Shown here: one piece after another, positions 1 to 5,100 of the stretch
How the letters are laid out: each line of letters opens with the position of its first letter
Position numbering within the stretch: the stretch's first letter is position 1
DNA from: Coriobacteriales bacterium
GTDB taxonomy: Bacteria > Actinomycetota > Coriobacteriia > Coriobacteriales > UBA8131
NCBI GenBank assembly: GCA_031274985.1
Contig: JAISPK010000027.1
Coordinates: 1-5,251 of the forward strand
DNA length: 5,251 nucleotides
Direction of reading: 5' to 3'
Program-made: the position numbers and the translations under genes
The notes under the pieces: generated by a model
The model's database searches: none
What the model saw: the letters and a program-made list of their open reading frames with translations, nothing else
What the model was told of the DNA's origin: nothing

Positions 1-43
1 AAGGTGCGTCCCCTTTTGTCGGCAAACCACTTTTCAGAAAAAC

Positions 44-901
44 CTAATCCAGATTGAGTTTGGTGCGCAGCAAATATCTACTATAAAAGTACGACGCAAC
101 GCTCACGGCACTCAAGACAATCAAGCCGGGGAGCACCAGCTTCTGTGTCTCGTAAACCCAGGGAAACTGCGAAACTGAGTAGAAAGACGGGCTCGCATTA
201 AATACGAAATAGGCCAGGATAAAAGCGAGCAACGACGTGACTATCTGCATAACCACACTGATTGCCACATAGATGCCGATGCCGGCAAGAACCTTATGGG
301 TCTTTGCAATCACGGCCCCGACGGTGAGGGCAACATAAATCTGCAAGGCTGCTGCGAGAATCGCCACCACGCCATAGCAGAGCACCTCAAACAGAGTCAT
401 CATTGCTGGCAGAGTGCTTGCGTCGTGAGCCAGATCGCTCAAAGATCCAAAGTTAATGTAGCTGAGAAGCCCTGTGTCTGAAAAGCTCACAAAGAGCAAT
501 GTCACCGTAGCAAGGCCGATGATGATCGCATTGACAAAAAGCCACGCCGAGCCCGCAAGGGTCTTGGAAAGGAGATGGCTGCTCACCGGCACCGGAAGGG
601 TAAGGGTGAGGTAGCCTTCATCTCTGAGCAAACTCTGGTAATAATGCCTGCCGACAAGCAGAAGTGTCACCCAGTAGGAGGCAAAGACCATGGCAATGGT
701 CAGCAACGCAAACACAAGCGAGATTGCCGAGAGTAGTTCCTCGAGGGGCTGTGAAGTGTAATTCGAAGTGCTGGAAAGGCTCATAATGGCAAATTTGATC
801 AAGAGTATTCCCATTATTGAAGCGAGGATCACTCCTCCCTGCAGGGGGAGCATGACGCGGCTGAGCGCCCTGAAATCGTATTTAAGTAGTTTGCCTAACA
901 T
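44..901 (-). CDS. ABC-2 type transporter permease (integral membrane subunit)
   Basis: This 285-residue protein is the membrane half of an exporter whose ATPase is the gene just upstream. Six hydrophobic stretches are visible, at about residues 18-38, 59-83, 117-139, 168-193, 205-234 and 257-275, as expected for an ABC-2 permease. The start MLGKLLKYDF and the cytoplasmic motif RDEGYLTLTLPVP (93-105) are typical of a permease family paired with YtrB-like ATPases. The substrate cannot be read from the sequence. The ATG lies 7 nt after a strong AGGGAGG ribosome binding site. The first 7 bases of the gene overlap the end of the ATPase gene, so the two are one operon and probably translationally coupled. 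The TAG stop is at 46-44. The remaining 43 bases to the window edge show no clear terminator hairpin, so the operon may continue, for instance into a GntR-type regulator; that is inference. Confidence 0.88.
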   Translation of the reverse strand: MLGKLLKYDFRALSRVMLPLQGGVILASIMGILLIKFAIMSLSSTSNYTSQPLEELLSAISLVFALLTIAMVFASYWVTLLLVGRHYYQSLLRDEGYLTLTLPVPVSSHLLSKTLAGSAWLFVNAIIIGLATVTLLFVSFSDTGLLSYINFGSLSDLAHDASTLPAMMTLFEVLCYGVVAILAAALQIYVALTVGAVIAKTHKVLAGIGIYVAISVVMQIVTSLLAFILAYFVFNASPSFYSVSQFPWVYETQKLVLPGLIVLSAVSVASYFYSRYLLRTKLNLD

Positions 902-1680
902 CTGAACGCCTCCCTAAAATAGGCGTCCAGCGAGGGCCAGCCTGCTTCATACACAGCTGAGACCGGACCTGCGGAAACCACCTGGCCGCGGTTGATGAAT
1001 ATATAGTCATCAAGGACGCTTTCGACATCGCTTATCAGGTGCGTTGAGATAACGCTGGCCGCGCTGCGATCATAGTTGGCTATGATCGTATTCATGATGT
1101 AGTCGCGTGCCGCAGGGTCTACACCGGCAATAGGTTCGTCGAGAAGATAGAGCTTGGAGCGGCGTGCCATCACAAGGATGAGCTGCACTTTTTCTTTGGT
1201 GCCCTTTGAGAGCTTGTTGATGTGGGCAACTATCGGCACCTGCAAACTGCTGAGCATTTCGATAGCGCGCTGCCGGCTGAAGTCAGCGTAGAAACTCTCA
1301 AAGTAGTCAAGGGCATCCGACACCTTCATCCAGGAGCTGAGGTAGGTCCTCTCAGGCAAGAAAGATACCAGCGCCTTGGACTGTGCGCCTGGCTGGTAAC
1401 CGCAAACGGACACCGAGCCATAAGACGGCGTCAACAAACCTGCCACGGTTTTAAGAAGGGTAGTTTTGCCCGATCCATTGGGTCCCAAAAGGCCAACGAT
1501 CCTGCCCGGATAGAGCTTAAGGTTCACCGGACCCAGTGCAGGAAAAGAGCCGTAACTCTTGACGAGATCCTGACAATGCAAGACGGGGGCAAGCGGTAGA
1601 GGCAACTGCGGAGGAAGCAACTGCGGTTCAGGCAACTGCGGTTCAAGCAACTGCTGAGGAGCTTGTGTTTGTTCAGTCAT
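895..1680 (-). CDS. ABC transporter ATP-binding protein, YtrB-like, with Pro/Gln/Leu-rich N-terminal extension
   Basis: This is the nucleotide-binding subunit of the exporter, 261 residues from the chosen ATG. Visible motifs are Walker A GPNGSGKTT (66-74), the signature LSKGTKEKV (157-165, a LSGGQ variant), Walker B LYLLDEP (177-183, with D181 and E182), the D-loop GVDPAARD and the switch histidine in STH (H214). The usual Q-loop glutamine is a glutamate (FLPE, E110), as often seen in ABC-2/YtrB-type ATPases. Residues 7-33 are an unusual Pro/Gln/Leu stretch encoded by a 15-bp tandem repeat; the ATPase domain begins near residue 34. The ATG at 1680 has GAGG 5 nt upstream. A GTG 39 bases further out, at 1719, keeps the frame open but has no good ribosome binding site, so it was not chosen. 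The substrate is unknown. The gene ends inside the permease start. Confidence 0.9.
   Translation of the reverse strand: MTEQTQAPQQLLEPQLPEPQLLPPQLPLPLAPVLHCQDLVKSYGSFPALGPVNLKLYPGRIVGLLGPNGSGKTTLLKTVAGLLTPSYGSVSVCGYQPGAQSKALVSFLPERTYLSSWMKVSDALDYFESFYADFSRQRAIEMLSSLQVPIVAHINKLSKGTKEKVQLILVMARRSKLYLLDEPIAGVDPAARDYIMNTIIANYDRSAASVISTHLISDVESVLDDYIFINRGQVVSAGPVSAVYEAGWPSLDAYFREAFRC
1602..1661. repeat. 15-bp tandem repeat, four copies, inside the ATPase gene
   Basis: Four head-to-tail 15-bp units begin at 1602, 1617, 1632 and 1647. On the plus strand each begins GCAACTGC, followed by GGAGGAA, GGTTCAG, GGTTCAA or TGAGGAG. A decayed, shorter fifth copy may precede them at 1589-1601. On the coding strand the units give five-residue repeats such as QLPEP and QLLPP. 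Because 15 is a multiple of 3, copy-number changes would lengthen or shorten the linker without shifting the frame. Confidence 0.85.
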
Positions 1681-1759
1681 GCATACCTCATTTCTTTGTA
1701 TCCCTACCAAGTATGCCACAGCCTACCGCATATCGCGGCATCAGTCATAGATACGTAGC

Positions 1760-1783
1760 AAAAAACCGCGATTCTGCTCGCGG
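1760..1783 (-). terminator. Intrinsic terminator or attenuator ahead of the ABC operon
   Basis: On the minus strand CCGCGA (1783-1778) and TCGCGG (1771-1766) form a perfect 6-bp GC-rich stem with a 6-base loop. Six T's (1765-1760) follow directly. It lies 80 bases upstream of the ATPase start. It may end transcripts arriving from the ribosomal protein operon, or act as an attenuator if the exporter promoter lies near 1835-1850. A second copy of CCGCGA downstream (1738-1733) could pair with the same 3' arm. The stem is short, so its strength is uncertain. Confidence 0.55.
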
Positions 1784-1787
1784 AAAA

Positions 1788-1825
1788 CTCCACAATACCT
1801 CCACTTTGTCTCCATATTTTCTCCA
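1788..1825. promoter_or_regulatory. Four CTCCA (TGGAG) boxes spaced exactly 11 bp
   Basis: CTCCA occurs at 1788, 1799, 1810 and 1821 on the plus strand, each 11 bp from the next; on the minus strand these are TGGAG. A partial match, CTCGC, continues the phase at 1777, inside the terminator hairpin. Pentamer direct repeats with an 11-bp period put every box on the same DNA face. This is the usual operator style of OmpR/PhoB-family regulators and SARPs. If transcription starts upstream, the boxes would instead be UGGAG repeats in the mRNA leader. The binding factor is unknown. Confidence 0.5.
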
Positions 1826-1834
1826 TATCTGTTG

Positions 1835-1851
1835 TCTATACTGCATAGTAT
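1835..1851 (-). promoter_or_regulatory. Possible -10 element overlapped by a small dyad, ABC operon
   Basis: The dyad ATACT-gcat-AGTAT occupies 1838-1851. On the minus strand TATAGA (1840-1835) matches a -10 box at four of six positions, with only a weak -35 (TTTAAC) 16 bases upstream. A dyad over a -10 could be a repressor site; YtrB-type operons often have a GntR-family repressor. No such regulator is visible in the window, so this remains a guess. Confidence 0.25.
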
Positions 1852-1860
1852 CAAGAGTTA

Positions 1861-1980
1861 AAGGGGAAGAAGGCAACAAACCCAGGGGATGTGTTAAACG
1901 TCAGGGGAAAGTCTTGGCGGGGTATATAAAATAGGGTGGTATTTGAGAAAGTACTGCAGTTAACGGGGAAAAGAAAGGGC
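1861..1980 (-). promoter_or_regulatory. C-rich, G-poor tract downstream of rplT, rut-like (candidate Rho-dependent termination region)
   Basis: Counting bases, the minus strand of this 120-base stretch has 43 C and 13 G, with repeated CCCC runs. A transcript leaving rplT would therefore carry an unstructured C-over-G bubble of the type that Rho loads on. The hairpin just before it lacks a good U-tract in this direction, so Rho could complete termination of the infC-rpmI-rplT transcript. No protein gene of convincing quality is seen on either strand here. Confidence 0.4.
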
Positions 1981-1990
1981 TTTGCAAGGA

Positions 1991-2021
1991 GCCGGCGTTT
2001 GAGAAAGTCTCAAACGCCGGC
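1991..2021. terminator. Perfect 13-bp hairpin after rplT; U-tract favours plus-strand transcripts
   Basis: The arms 1991-2003 and 2009-2021 (GCCGGCGTTTGAG and its exact complement) enclose a 5-base loop. The hairpin begins 9 bases after the rplT stop, the usual place for an operon terminator. On the minus strand it is followed by TCCTTGC, a poor U-tract. On the plus strand it is followed by TTTCCCTTTTT, a good one. It may be bidirectional, or serve as a 3'-end stabiliser for rplT mRNA while blocking antisense transcription into rplT. Confidence 0.7.
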
Positions 2022-2030
2022 TTTCCCTTT

Positions 2031-2390
2031 TTATGCGACTAAAGCCTTCTTTGCCACCTGCGCAAGAGCAGCAAAGGCAACAGCGTCACTCACGGCAAGT
2101 TCGGCGAGGACTTTACGGTCAAGCTCCACACCGGCAACCTTTAAGCCATGCATGAACACGGAATAGCTGAGGCCGGTATTGCGGGCAGCCGCGTTGATGC
2201 GGGTGATCCACAAGCGACGGATAACACGCTTTTTGTTACGACGATCACGGTAGGCATACTGCAAAGAATGCTGGACTTGTTCTTTTGCGGCACGATACGA
2301 ACGCGATTTGGCACCGTAATAACCCTTGGCGCGGGTTAATACCACGCGACGCTTTTTACGGGCTGCTACAGATCTTTTAACACGGGACAT
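2031..2390 (-). CDS. rplT: 50S ribosomal protein L20
   Basis: At 119 residues this is the normal length for L20, an early-binding 23S rRNA protein needed to assemble the large subunit. The start MSRVKRSVAARKKRRVVLTRAKGYYGAKSRSYRAAKEQV is the basic N-terminal extension typical of the family. The core motif RRLWITRINAAAR, with GLSYSVFMHGLK following, marks the folded RNA-binding domain. The ATG at 2390 has AGGGAG 10 bases upstream. It is third in the order infC-rpmI-rplT, conserved across bacteria, 23 bases after rpmI. In well-studied bacteria L20 also represses its own operon by binding the mRNA; here candidate targets are the infC leader and the infC-rpmI stem-loop. It ends at a strong hairpin. 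Confidence 0.98.
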   Translation of the reverse strand: MSRVKRSVAARKKRRVVLTRAKGYYGAKSRSYRAAKEQVQHSLQYAYRDRRNKKRVIRRLWITRINAAARNTGLSYSVFMHGLKVAGVELDRKVLAELAVSDAVAFAALAQVAKKALVA

Positions 2391-2413
2391 AGTTCTTCAA
2401 CTCCCTCTATGGC

Positions 2414-2611
2414 TTACCGAAGCCCCAGCTGGCGGGCAACGACTTTTTTATCGGACTTGGCAATTTCGGTTTCATGGCGGAAGTTGCGTTTACGTTTTTG
2501 GCTCTTCTTTTCCATGATGTGGCTCTTATACGCTTTGGAGCGCATGATCTTTCCTCCCCCGGAAACCCTGAAGCGTTTTGCTGCTCCACGGTGCGTCTTC
2601 ATCTTTGGCAT
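2414..2611 (-). CDS. rpmI: 50S ribosomal protein L35
   Basis: This 65-residue, very basic protein has the standard L35 pattern: MPKMKTHRGAAKRFRVSGGGKI at the N-terminus, then the HIMEKKSQKRKRN segment and a C-terminal KKVVARQLG. L35 is a small structural protein of the large ribosomal subunit. The ATG at 2611 is preceded at 6 bases by GAGAGGAG, one of the strongest ribosome binding sites in the window. The gene sits 85 bases after infC, a gap containing an 8-bp stem-loop, and 23 bases before rplT. Length and sequence are ordinary for the family. Confidence 0.98.
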   Translation of the reverse strand: MPKMKTHRGAAKRFRVSGGGKIMRSKAYKSHIMEKKSQKRKRNFRHETEIAKSDKKVVARQLGLR

Positions 2612-2662
2612 AGTGTGCTCCTCTCAAGCTACTATCTCGTAGGGTGCTCATTGTTGTTGTCG

Positions 2663-2688
2663 CTGTGAAACCAAGGTGCTTTTCACAG
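2663..2688 (-). promoter_or_regulatory. Stem-loop in the infC-rpmI gap, possible L20 operator
   Basis: CTGTGAAA and TTTCACAG form a perfect 8-bp stem with a 10-base loop, starting 8 bases after the infC stop and ending 51 bases before the rpmI ATG. No U-run follows, so it is not an intrinsic terminator. In E. coli the L20 translational operator includes RNA structure just upstream of rpmI; a similar role here is inference from position only. It could equally be an mRNA processing or stability element. Confidence 0.4.
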
Positions 2689-2696
2689 TCTGGAGT

Positions 2697-3278
2697 TTAG
2701 GACTCTTGGGTGCCCTTTTCTTCTTCGTGCCCCTCGGCTCGTGCGCCTTCTGGCTTCAGTGGCTTTTTCTTGACCGGCGTCATGAGCATGAACATATTGC
2801 GTCCCTCAAGTTTTGGCTGCACCTCAATTGCGGCAGACTCTCTGAGGTCTTCGGCAAGTTTTTCTAAAATGACCAGACCAAGATCCGGATGGGCCATCTC
2901 GCGGCCACGAAACATGATGGTTACTTTGACCTTAGCACCGGATTCAAGAAAGCGCAGTACGTGACGCTTTTTGGTCTCGTAGTCGCCGGTGTCGATCTTG
3001 GGACGGAATTTCATCTCCTTGATCTCAATGCGGCTCTGCTTCTTGCGTGCCGCCTTGGCTTTTTGCGCTTGTTCGTACTTGAACTTGCTGTAGTCCATGA
3101 CTCGGCAGACCGGCGGCGTTGCTTCGGGGGCAATCTCAACCAGATCAAGTCCCTGATCGTCGGCGATACGCTGTGCAGCATCTACATCAAAGATACCGAG
3201 TTGCGATCCATCGACCCCAATCAAACGACACTCTCCGGCGCGAATATCCTCGTTGAGTCTTGGCTCAGATGTAGCTAT
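2697..3278 (-). CDS. infC: Translation initiation factor IF-3, probable AUA start
   Basis: IF3 binds the 30S subunit, prevents premature 50S joining and checks the start codon and initiator tRNA. From the AUA start the protein has 193 residues. The N-domain (about 5-80) contains the family signature RVMDYSKFKYEQAQ near 59-72. The C-domain (about 82-168) contains KEMKFRPKID, KVKVTIMFRGRE and LEGRNMFM. A charged tail (169-193) ends the protein. An ATG at 3284 and a GTG at 3287 are in frame, but the 8-base ribosome binding match GAGGTGAT covers that ATG, leaving only 2 bases between GAGG and ATG. From GAGG to the AUA at 3278 there are 8 bases. A start there gives an N-terminus like actinobacterial IF3. 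IF3 genes often use AUU, AUC or AUA so that IF3 represses its own translation. If ordinary initiation is used, the gene runs to 3284. Confidence 0.95.
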   Translation of the reverse strand: MATSEPRLNEDIRAGECRLIGVDGSQLGIFDVDAAQRIADDQGLDLVEIAPEATPPVCRVMDYSKFKYEQAQKAKAARKKQSRIEIKEMKFRPKIDTGDYETKKRHVLRFLESGAKVKVTIMFRGREMAHPDLGLVILEKLAEDLRESAAIEVQPKLEGRNMFMLMTPVKKKPLKPEGARAEGHEEEKGTQES

Positions 3279-3282
3279 GGCC

Positions 3283-3290
3283 ATCACCTC
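3283..3290 (-). promoter_or_regulatory. Ribosome binding site of infC that decides the start
   Basis: On the minus strand GAGGTGAT matches eight consecutive bases of the complement of the 16S rRNA 3' end. The in-frame ATG at 3284-3282 begins inside this match and cannot be used while it is paired. The AUA at 3278-3276 lies 8 bases beyond GAGG, which is good spacing. This is the main evidence for a non-standard infC start. Confidence 0.6.
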
Positions 3291-3492
3291 TCTCGTACTT
3301 TGGGAGCCTGTTGGCGCCCTGGCGGCACTGCTTTTACGCTAATAAAAAACCCGTCAGCGCTTGGCGGACGGGTGTACGGTTGGTAACTGCGGGCAATGGA
3401 TGCCGGCATTCTTCTTTGTACAACCCTACAGCAGCCATTGCGCCATATGGGTGGGGAGCACGTCTCCCGCTTGACTGCCTCAAAAGACAGCC
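3285..3492 (-). promoter_or_regulatory. infC-rpmI-rplT mRNA leader with candidate antiterminator pseudoknot
   Basis: From the predicted start near 3491 the leader folds into a series of elements. Hairpin 1 pairs 3492-3486 with 3479-3473 (7 bp, two G-U). Hairpin 2 pairs GGGAG with CTCCC (3468-3464 with 3458-3454). Helix A pairs GCAATGG (3441-3435) with CCATTGC (3399-3393). Inside its loop, GGGTTGTAC (3426-3418) can pair with GTACACCC (3377-3370), with one bulged U. The order A5', B5', A3', B3' is an H-type pseudoknot. Helix B takes bases 3372-3370, which the terminator's 5' arm also needs, so the two are mutually exclusive. Leaders upstream of infC in Firmicutes and the rpmI operator in E. coli bind L20; this layout suggests a comparable attenuator. 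No homology to a named leader family is claimed. Confidence 0.55.
3344..3372 (-). terminator. Intrinsic terminator between coaBC and infC, probable attenuator
   Basis: CCCGTC (3372-3367) and GACGGG (3355-3350) form a 6-bp GC-rich stem around an 11-base loop, in which CGC and GCG can add three more pairs. Six T's (3349-3344) follow. It sits 132 bases after the coaBC stop and 66 bases before the infC start. It could simply end coaBC mRNA. Because a promoter precedes it and its 5' arm overlaps an alternative helix, regulated read-through into infC is more likely. Confidence 0.8.
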
Positions 3493-3497
3493 TGCGT

Positions 3498-3529
3498 ATT
3501 GTATCACAACTTTTGTTGGATGTGGTCAA
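3498..3529 (-). promoter_or_regulatory. Candidate sigma-70-type promoter for infC operon, overlapping coaBC end
   Basis: On the minus strand TTGACC (3529-3524) matches five of six -35 bases. TACAAT (3503-3498) matches five of six -10 bases and carries the extended -10 TG, supplied by the coaBC TGA stop codon. The spacer is 20 bases, longer than the ideal 17, which the extended -10 could offset; GATACA read as the -10 would give 18. Transcription would begin near 3491, at the foot of the first leader hairpin. Confidence 0.5.
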
Positions 3530-4712
3530 AAATGATTGCGGCGAGTTGTTGCTTGCTCATCAGTTCCGTTTGCTCGCTTCCAGCGTCGTCAACAAATAAG
3601 ATCCTGTTGTTGTCGCTGGCAAACCCAACGCGAGGGTCAGAAACGTCGTTGGCAATGATAAGATCTGCGCCTTTTGCTCTTCGCTTTGCCTCGGCATTTT
3701 GGAGCAGGTGCTCGGTCTCAGCGGCAAAACCCACGATATAGGGTCTGTTGGCCCGAGCCGCATTGCGGCGGGCGGCAAGGGTTGCCAGAATATCCGGATT
3801 GGCAGAGAAGTCAAAGGTAAACGAGGAATCCTCGCCCTTTTTGAGTTTTTGCTCCGCTCTGCGCACGGGGCGAAAATCTCCAACCGCCGCAGAAAAGATA
3901 GCGATATCAGCACCGTCAAAATGCTCAGAGGCTTTTTCCAGCATCTGCTCGGCGGTGGTCACCGGTACATACTCAATGCCCAGCGGACTCAACAACTTGG
4001 TAGGGCCGCTTATCAGCACCACTGCTGCACCCCGTTGCGCGGCCTCGTGCGCAAGAGCAAACCCGGTCTTGCCGCTTGAGGGCGAAGAGATATAGCGTAC
4101 CGGGTCGAGGTATTCTCGGGTGGGGCCGGCCGTTATCAAGACCCGTTTGCCGGCCAGGCTCTTACTTTGCGCCAGCACCCGCAGGGTAGCAGCACAGATT
4201 TCTTCCGGACTCGACATCCTGCCGCTGTCCTCGGTGCCACAGGCAAGATAGCCCTTGCCCGGGCCAACGATGGTTGCTCCGGCTACCTCCAGCACCCGCA
4301 GGGATTCCTGGGTCACCGGGTTTTTGAGCATTGCCGCGTTCATGGCAGGAGCCAGCACACTGGGTACGGTGGTGGCCAGGGCCGTTGTGCTGAGAAGATC
4401 GTCGGCAACACCATGTGCTATTTTATTAAGCACATTAGCGGTGCAGGGAGCGATCACCAATACGTCTGCCTCCTGCGCCAGAGAGATATGGTTAATAGGG
4501 TTGCCCGGGTCGTCGAACAACCGGGTAGCTACCGCGTTGCCCGTAAGTGCCCTAAACGTTGCAGCGCCAACCAGTCGTTGGGCATGCTTGGTCATAATGA
4601 CCTTTACGTTGAGGCCGGCGTTTTGATACAGACGCACCAACTCGCAGGCTTTATAGGCCGCAATTGAGCCGGTGATGCCCAGCAAAACTGTCTGTTTGCC
4701 TGCGCTTTTCAT
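3504..4712 (-). CDS. coaBC: Bifunctional phosphopantothenoylcysteine decarboxylase / phosphopantothenate-cysteine ligase
   Basis: This enzyme makes 4'-phosphopantetheine for coenzyme A: CoaB joins cysteine to CTP-activated phosphopantothenate and CoaC (FMN) decarboxylates the product. At 402 residues it is of normal length, and the key residues fall at the same numbers as in E. coli Dfp. In CoaC (1-185) there are H75 (NHISL), N125 (PAMNAAM) and C158 in the substrate flap ACGTEDSGRM. In CoaB (190-402) there are GPTREYLDPVR with R206, A275 (SAAVGDF) and K289. The exception is position 210: the usual Asn of ISN-x-SSGK is Ser (RYISSPSSGK). The ATG at 4712 is 7 bases after the queD stop with only a weak GATGATG site upstream, so translational coupling is likely. 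A TTG at 4778 keeps the frame open but would overlap queD and add residues foreign to the family. The stop codon forms part of the infC promoter. Confidence 0.96.
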   Translation of the reverse strand: MKSAGKQTVLLGITGSIAAYKACELVRLYQNAGLNVKVIMTKHAQRLVGAATFRALTGNAVATRLFDDPGNPINHISLAQEADVLVIAPCTANVLNKIAHGVADDLLSTTALATTVPSVLAPAMNAAMLKNPVTQESLRVLEVAGATIVGPGKGYLACGTEDSGRMSSPEEICAATLRVLAQSKSLAGKRVLITAGPTREYLDPVRYISSPSSGKTGFALAHEAAQRGAAVVLISGPTKLLSPLGIEYVPVTTAEQMLEKASEHFDGADIAIFSAAVGDFRPVRRAEQKLKKGEDSSFTFDFSANPDILATLAARRNAARANRPYIVGFAAETEHLLQNAEAKRRAKGADLIIANDVSDPRVGFASDNNRILFVDDAGSEQTELMSKQQLAAIIFDHIQQKL

Positions 4713-4719
4713 GGCATCA

Positions 4720-5100
4720 TCAAGCACGCCGATAGGTGAGCTTTGCAATGGGTGATTCCCAGACACCAACCTCTTCAAGCGCTATGTGCGCCGGGAGCAT
4801 TGCTTCCAGACGTTCATATATCACGCGGGCCAGATGCTCAGCCGTAGCGTTGATGTGGTCAAAGGGAGGCACCTCGTTAAGGTACACGTGATCGTAATCG
4901 GCAAGAATGGTTGCCAGATTGCCCTTGAGGTCTTTGAAATCGTACACGATGCCTACCTCGTCAAGCTCACTGCCCGAGACACTCACTTCAATATCCCAGG
5001 TATGCCCATGTAGTTGACGGCATTCGCCGGGATAGCCCACCAGAGCATGCGCAGCATCAAAATGATCCTTGATTGTAAGGGTGTAGTAACCGGCTTTCAT
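4720..5100 (-). CDS. queD: 6-carboxytetrahydropterin synthase, QueD/PTPS family
   Basis: QueD converts dihydroneopterin triphosphate to 6-carboxy-tetrahydropterin, an early step to preQ0 and the tRNA base queuosine. From the ATG at 5100 the protein has 126 residues, close to E. coli QueD. Zinc ligands are H18 (FDAAH), H31 and H33 (LHGH). The nucleophile is C27 (GECRQLHGH), with D70-H71 (DYDH) and E115 (WES) completing the active site. The segment GIVYDFKDLK is the conserved substrate-pocket strand. The start has AAGGAG 4 bases upstream and matches family N-termini. The same frame stays open upstream to the window edge, so an N-terminal extension or fusion cannot be fully excluded. QueC and QueE are not in the window. 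PTPS paralogues with other roles exist, but the C-x3-HGH arrangement supports QueD. It precedes coaBC by 7 bases. Confidence 0.92.
   Translation of the reverse strand: MKAGYYTLTIKDHFDAAHALVGYPGECRQLHGHTWDIEVSVSGSELDEVGIVYDFKDLKGNLATILADYDHVYLNEVPPFDHINATAEHLARVIYERLEAMLPAHIALEEVGVWESPIAKLTYRRA

Noticed and set aside
1681..1719. GTG at 1719 as the start of the ABC ATPase
   Set aside because: The extra 13 residues have no family support, and the ATG at 1680 has a well-spaced GAGG.
1863..1922. Four GGGG runs on the plus strand as a G-quadruplex
   Set aside because: The loops between runs are 11-18 bases, too long for a convincing quadruplex; the strand skew is better explained as a rut-like C-rich transcript.
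1665..1934. Plus-strand frame of 89 codons in the intergenic region and ATPase 5' end
   Set aside because: It starts inside the ATPase gene on the opposite strand, has a low-complexity composition with no family resemblance, and has no good ribosome binding site.
1936..2166. Plus-strand frame of 76 codons starting at GTG and running antisense into rplT
   Set aside because: It crosses the strong hairpin with a plus-strand U-tract and mirrors the rplT coding sequence; no recognisable protein.
2407..2589. Second minus-strand frame overlapping rpmI, and the frame at 3560-3919 inside coaBC
   Set aside because: Both are out-of-frame shadows of well-identified genes on the same strand.
3334..3438. 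A 34-codon minus-strand frame running through the infC leader terminator, as a leader peptide
   Set aside because: It has no ribosome binding site ahead of its ATG and no run of regulatory codons; its start lies inside helix A. A chance frame is more likely.
4713..4778. TTG at 4778 as the start of coaBC
   Set aside because: It would overlap queD by 59 bases, has no matching family N-terminus, and shifts residue numbers away from those of E. coli Dfp, which fit exactly from the ATG at 4712.
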